Shown here: positions 59,716 to 64,000 of the stretch, in pieces
Numbering within the stretch: the stretch's first letter is position 1
Layout of the letters: each line of letters opens with the position of its first letter
Assembly: GCF_030272615.1 (NCBI RefSeq)
Contig: NC_081406.1
Span: forward strand, 116,095,783-116,159,782
Direction: 5' to 3'
DNA length: 64,000 bases
Source: Cryptomeria japonica
Lineage: Eukaryota > Streptophyta > Pinopsida > Cupressales > Cupressaceae
The notes under the pieces: model-generated
Databases searched by the model: none
What the model saw: only the letters and a program-made list of their open reading frames with translations
Told to the model about the DNA's origin: nothing
Position numbers and translations under genes: made by a program

Positions 59716-59890
59716 ATCATGCCTCACTTTTTCATCTCGAGCTTGTCCAAACTAAAAATGTAGGGTCTATGTTTTTTAGGAGAAAACAATGGCTACGGTG
59801 GCCCTACGCTTCATCTTTTCTACGATCTTCAAGTGAATATGCCTTAAAATAATATTGGTGGTTAACCATACTTCACACTCCAACCAAAAG

Positions 59891-61300
59891 GATATGAATT
59901 GAACTGGTGATTTAGGAACACTTGAAATTAAAATAGAATCATTTTAGAAATATGTGATGATCTATTTGGATAGTTTTGTCCTAACATTTTCAAAAGGTAT
60001 CTAATAATTCATTTAATTTTGGGTAGGATTGTAATGAACCACATCATTTTCTTTCTTTGTTATTATATTAGAGTTAAGATTAAGTAGACATCTCTCAACA
60101 AAATTCTATGATATAGTAAAATAATTTTATTATCCTCCAACAACACCTGCATAGTGAATGATGTTTCCTTTTATTGACCTATACAAAGTGATCTGTAGAA
60201 GATTTGAAATGTCTCTTATAAGCACTCCACCCTTTTCTACACATTTGTCAGAATCCTCAAAACCTATCTATCACATTAATCCCTTTCTCCCAATACTAAA
60301 GGAAAATATCAGGTCACATTTTGGTTATGTGAAAACCTCTAATATGCCTCTAATATGCATGCACATGAGAAGGTATAGCTTTACATGGGAATCCCTTGGA
60401 GGTAATTATGATCCTAGGGTCCAACATTTTAATCATATTTCTTTAGATCAACAAACACATGAAAGTTGTTAAATTGTTTACTATCATGTTGTATAAAATG
60501 ATAAACTCCAATTTATATCAATCCATCCACAAGCTTATATATTCCAATTCGCATCATCATTAAAGAAGCATCATATACCATTATTATTGCATCATCGGCT
60601 TTCATCAAGGTACTAAGCATCACAATGTTATTTGCTTGTTATCTTTGATTATGCCAAAAGGTGTAGTACAATGATAGCACGAGGATTGAAAGTGTCCATA
60701 CATAAAATCTTCTTTTTCAAATATATGTATGCTAGTTTGTACCAAAGCATTTGATCACCAATTTGACCAAAAGAGAACATACCTTGCCTAACAAATTCTT
60801 AAGTAGTTTCTATCAACATAGATTGCAAACAACAAGACTAACATCTAATCTTAGTGTCGTTTTTTGTAAAGATTATGTCTATTTGTAAAGTTTAGATACA
60901 CAAACATAATTCAAACCTACATTAAAAATAAATAAAAAATATCAAAAAAATAAATTAATTACACTAAGACGTTTGAATAATTGTTTTCAAAACATTGATA
61001 ACTACATAAGTCAATTGACATCATATATTACAGAAATCTTTATCAAATTAAATATCAATAATTTTATTTTTTAAATTTAAATATTTTTAATGTCAAGAAA
61101 CATTTTACAATGACAAAAAGACATAAATATAATGACATGAATATGTTAAAAAAATCTTTCAATGTTTATTAGAGAAATCTAAATAAACATTCATACTAAT
61201 TTTAATAACATTATAATTCCAAATTATTGATTATAAAATTAGCTAATGATCTTAATTGATTATTTATTTACCCTACGCTTATGTAGACTAACATATCTTA
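59891..61300. other. Intergenic, nothing recognised
   Basis: AT-rich; the ORF at 60,158-60,472 has no domain features. No repeats were recognised. Confidence 0.5.
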
Positions 61301-61491
61301 AAAACAAAGAATAAACTTTGAACGTCCTTAGGAACGGTTCCCAGAATTCCGTCGAAAGAAACCGCGTGGAATTTAATGGAGTGGTCGATACGAAGGAGCA
61401 GAGAGAAAGAACCAAAAGTCGTATGGAAATTTAAGTCGGTGTTAAATTTCTCTTCATAAATTTTGATTGGGAGTTTGGGATAATGGGGACA

Positions 61492-61513
61492 AGTCAAATT
61501 AGCGTATTGACTA
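61492..61513. promoter_or_regulatory. Inverted W-box pair upstream of the intact kinase gene
   Basis: AGTCAA..TTGACT arms about 80 bp upstream of the start codon, in the same place as in the other two copies. Likely WRKY-factor target, consistent with a defence role for the family. Confidence 0.5.
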
Positions 61514-61588
61514 CGGTAATTTTGTTACCCTCAGGTCCTCCTCTCGGCCTTCCCTCGCATATCTTTCTCTGTTATTAAGCTGCCATTC

Positions 61589-63900
61589 ATGTTCCCCTCT
61601 TTTATTCATTTCTACTTCTCTTTTCTTCCAGTGGAACGGCGATGTCTTCACCCACACCATTCTAAGCATTGCAGTGTACTCGCTCTATGTCACTCCCACT
61701 TCCTTTTTCTCGTCTTCACAATATCAATATCATACCTCGCGACTTCATCTCGACCTTGTCCAGAATTTATATGCGGGGACTATGTTTTTCAACATCCTTT
61801 CAGAGAGAAGAAAAGCGGCTGCGGTGACCCTGCGCTTCAGCTGGAGTGTGATCATCAAGCGAATATGCCTCTAATTAACATCGGTGGCTACCAATACTAC
61901 ATACTTCATCCAGAAAACCTGTTGCAGGGGAGTTACGACTATAATCTGACACTCATTGACGGGAATCTGCTGGGGCCTAAATGCAACCCATCGTCCAGTA
62001 TATATATAGCACAAATCTGGACTAGCACTCAATTTCATGTTACCAAGCAATACAAGAATTTAACTCTATGGGAACAATGCAATGAAACAGAGGTTAACTT
62101 CAAGGATATAGCGTCTCCGTTACCATGTAACGGAAGTTGGTTCTATATTTCGAAGCCGCGGTCGAGCTTGACTTTGGATGCTCTATGTAAATCACAAGTT
62201 AAACTCCCTGTCGAGAGCGTAGAAACTCCTGTACGGGAAGAAATTCTACATGAAGGGTTCCAAATACAATGGAATATTAGCGGAAACTGCATGGATTGCC
62301 TCTTAGAAAAAGGGTTGTGTTCCTATTACACCGACTCGATGCACTTTTGTTGTAACTGCACAGACACTGGCTGTCGAAACAAATGCTCCGCTGGTAAGAT
62401 CCCGAACTCGATTCTCTTTCTAATTAATTTACGAAGAAAAATATTGCTTTATAAGATGAAAAAGGCTAGAACCTACCATATCAGGTCACTTACAAGACTT
62501 GTGTATATGGCGTTGCAGGCAAATCCCAAGCCATGTCTATTATTCTAGGTGAGCATCCCTAGGAATAGAATCACTACTAATTTTGGTGAATTTTATCGAT
62601 AGAGGATCTTTGAGATGACGTGAGCATTTCGATTGGTAACAATTATTCATTATATTTGCTGAATTTTATGGATTGAGGCGCTATGGACAATTCAAGGACT
62701 GGAACTCCTATCATCTCTCTATTTTCTTTGCCTTTGTCTTTCATTGATGCGAATATAAGTCTTTTAACTTGAGCCTTTTGTTCAGGTGTGGTCATTGGAA
62801 CCACTGCATTGTTACTGATGGGAGCATTACTTCTGTTCCTTAATCGGAAAAGGTGTTTACCCAATTCCTCTAAGAAACCCGATCTTTCCAACGTGGAGAA
62901 ATTCCTGCAAGATTATGTTCATCAAATTCCATGTAGATATTCATATTCTCAGCTTATGAAGATCACCAATAAATTTGCACATAGAGTGGGGGAAGGAGGT
63001 TTTGGTGTGGTATATAAAGGAAGGCTATCAACTGGCGATCTGGTGGCCGTTAAAATGCTTGACCAGTCAAGGCGCTGTGAGAGTCATTTCATGAATGAAA
63101 TAGCAACCATCGGAAGGATCCATCATGTTCATTTGGTTCGCCTCATGGGATATTACTATGAAGAACACAGAAACGCATTGGTGTATGAGTACATGGCTAA
63201 TGGATCTCTAGAACAGTTTATATTTTCAGGAAAAGAGAAGAAACAAATCCTAAATCGGGCAAAGCTGTATTCAATTGCCTTGGGTTCAGCTCGTGGAATT
63301 GCCTATTTACACCAAGATTGTGACAACCGTATCATTCATTTCGACATAAAACCCCACAACATATTACTGGATGAAGAGTTCACACCAAAGGTAGCTGATT
63401 TTGGTTTGGCTAAACTCTGTGGGAAGAAAGAGGATCATATATCAATGACAGCCGCAAGAGGAACGCCAGGATATGCTGCTCCAGAGGTGTGGAATAGAAA
63501 TTTGGGAGCTGTAACGGACAAATCAGATGTTTACAGTTTTGGAATGGTATTATTGGAGGTGGTTGGAGGAAGAAACAATGTCGAAGTGCAGGTAAGCCGG
63601 TCCAGTCAATTGTATTTTCCAGAGTGGGCATTCAAATTGATGGAGACTGGGCAGTTGGAGAGGACGTTGAGAGGAAGTGGTAACGCAGAAATAGAATGTG
63701 AAGAGAAGGAGAAAGCAATAAGACTGGCAAAAGGAGGATTGTGGTGCATTCAGTACAATTCAAGAGATCGACCGAGCATGAGCAGAGTGGTTCAAATGTT
63801 GGAAGGAAATGGTGATGATGTAAGCAATCCTCCCATGCCTCTCAATTCATCAATTAGGGCTGCACCTTCACTACATTCAAGTGAAGAGTCTTCTGTGTAA
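61589..63900 (+). CDS. LRK10L-type receptor-like serine/threonine kinase (three exons)
   Basis: Proposed join 61,589-62,393, 62,519-62,548, 62,786-63,900 (1950 nt, 649 aa). Introns have GT/AG borders (GGTAAG..GCAG, GGTGAG..TCAG) and keep the frame through a 30-base exon. A hydrophobic signal segment is at residues 37-51, and GUB_WAK_bind starts at Cys57 (CPEFICGDYVFQHPF). A WAK-associated Cys-rich region ends CCNCTDTGCRNKC near 265. The transmembrane helix is about 278-300 (VVIGTTALLLMGALLLFL). In the kinase, VGEGGFGVVYKG is near 345, AVKM Lys near 367, HFDIKPHN near 462 (Phe where RD kinases have Arg), DFGLAK near 483, then GTPGYAAPE. Sits in the plasma membrane and phosphorylates intracellular targets; ligand unknown. 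Related to wheat Lr10-type (LRK10L) kinases. The family's usual ATG (ATGGAAG in the other copies) is GTG here; an upstream ATG at 61,589 is in frame instead. Confidence 0.88.
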
Positions 63901-64000
63901 ACGAGAAAATCTCTTTCAAACCCTTCATTCTGGTCGTTGGCATTGTAGCAAGGAGTGAGAACAAAAGAGGGATATCACACGACGGAAAGTATTCGACCTC

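Larger units (their letters stand above)
58736..59890 (+). pseudogene. LRK10L-type receptor kinase, broken 5' part
   Basis: 58,870-59,165 matches the promoter, leader and start of the other two copies: ACTAGTACATGTGAATA, the W-box palindrome, GCTATTAAGCTGGCATTCAT, then ATGGAAGGCC as the presumed start. 59,725-59,880 matches the GUB_WAK_bind exon (CTTGTCCA..AAAATGTAGGGTCTATG, GGCTACGGTGGCCCTACGCTTCA, AATATGCCT) with small deletions and frameshifts. About 400 bases of MITE-like sequence separate the two parts. No kinase domain follows. Confidence 0.75.

Noticed and set aside
60158-60472. 104-codon ORF between kinase copies
   Set aside because: No recognisable motif and AT-rich surroundings.

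Overview
This window looks like nuclear DNA of a seed plant with a large, repeat-rich genome. A conifer or other gymnosperm is my guess from the repeat style, not something the sequence proves. It is AT-rich and most of its 64 kb is nested transposable elements. The only non-transposon genes I can support are LRK10L-type receptor-like kinases at the two edges: a partial copy at 1-348 (minus strand, runs off the window), a broken copy at about 58.74-59.89 kb (plus) and an apparently intact three-exon gene at 61,589-63,900 (plus). All three share the same upstream sequence, including an inverted pair of TTGAC (W-box) motifs. The edge copies point away from each other, so the nest of elements lies between two head-to-head relatives.

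Layout. 0.35-5.8 kb: kinase upstream DNA, tRNA-like SINE traces, and a 1.8-kb LINE-like insertion (1763-3579) with a 10-bp target duplication; its empty site can be read in a related repeat at 11.3 kb. 5.8-11.8 kb: decayed retroelement sequence. 11.8-14.8 kb: a Ty3 LTR with primer-binding site, then a truncated Ty1/copia element (LTR, iMet primer site, broken gag). 14.8-20.4 kb: unassigned DNA ending in a polypurine tract and a Ty3 3' LTR. 21,067-41,637: a solo Ty3 LTR in opposite orientation, flanked by ACAAC and split by two later insertions: a copia solo LTR (21,317-21,800, TSD GTGTA) and an 18.9-kb Ty3/Tat-lineage element (22,403-41,266, direct repeat GGAGGG).

The Tat element has 1381-bp LTRs that differ at only about ten positions, an intact gag-protease ORF, an intact pol ORF (RT, RNase H, second RNase H, integrase), and an antisense gene for a plant mobile domain (PMD) protein with its own TATA box and one nonsense codon. 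Two arrays of AGCGCT with a 20-base register bracket its coding part. They are in opposite orientation on the DNA, so each lies in the same sense in the 5' leader of its own transcript.

42.3-55.45 kb is read as one large decayed DNA transposon. Similar inverted ends carry 12-14-bp palindromes. A plus-strand transposase-like gene, broken by stops, a 1.3-kb tandem duplication and filler DNA, starts from the left end. A second, spliced minus-strand gene starts from the right end, and its first intron holds a 12-unit array of 138-bp hairpin repeats. The transposase motifs do not fit any plant superfamily I can name. A second PMD remnant lies just outside the right end. The best candidates for something undescribed are the paired AGCGCT arrays with the antisense PMD gene, and the two-gene DNA transposon.
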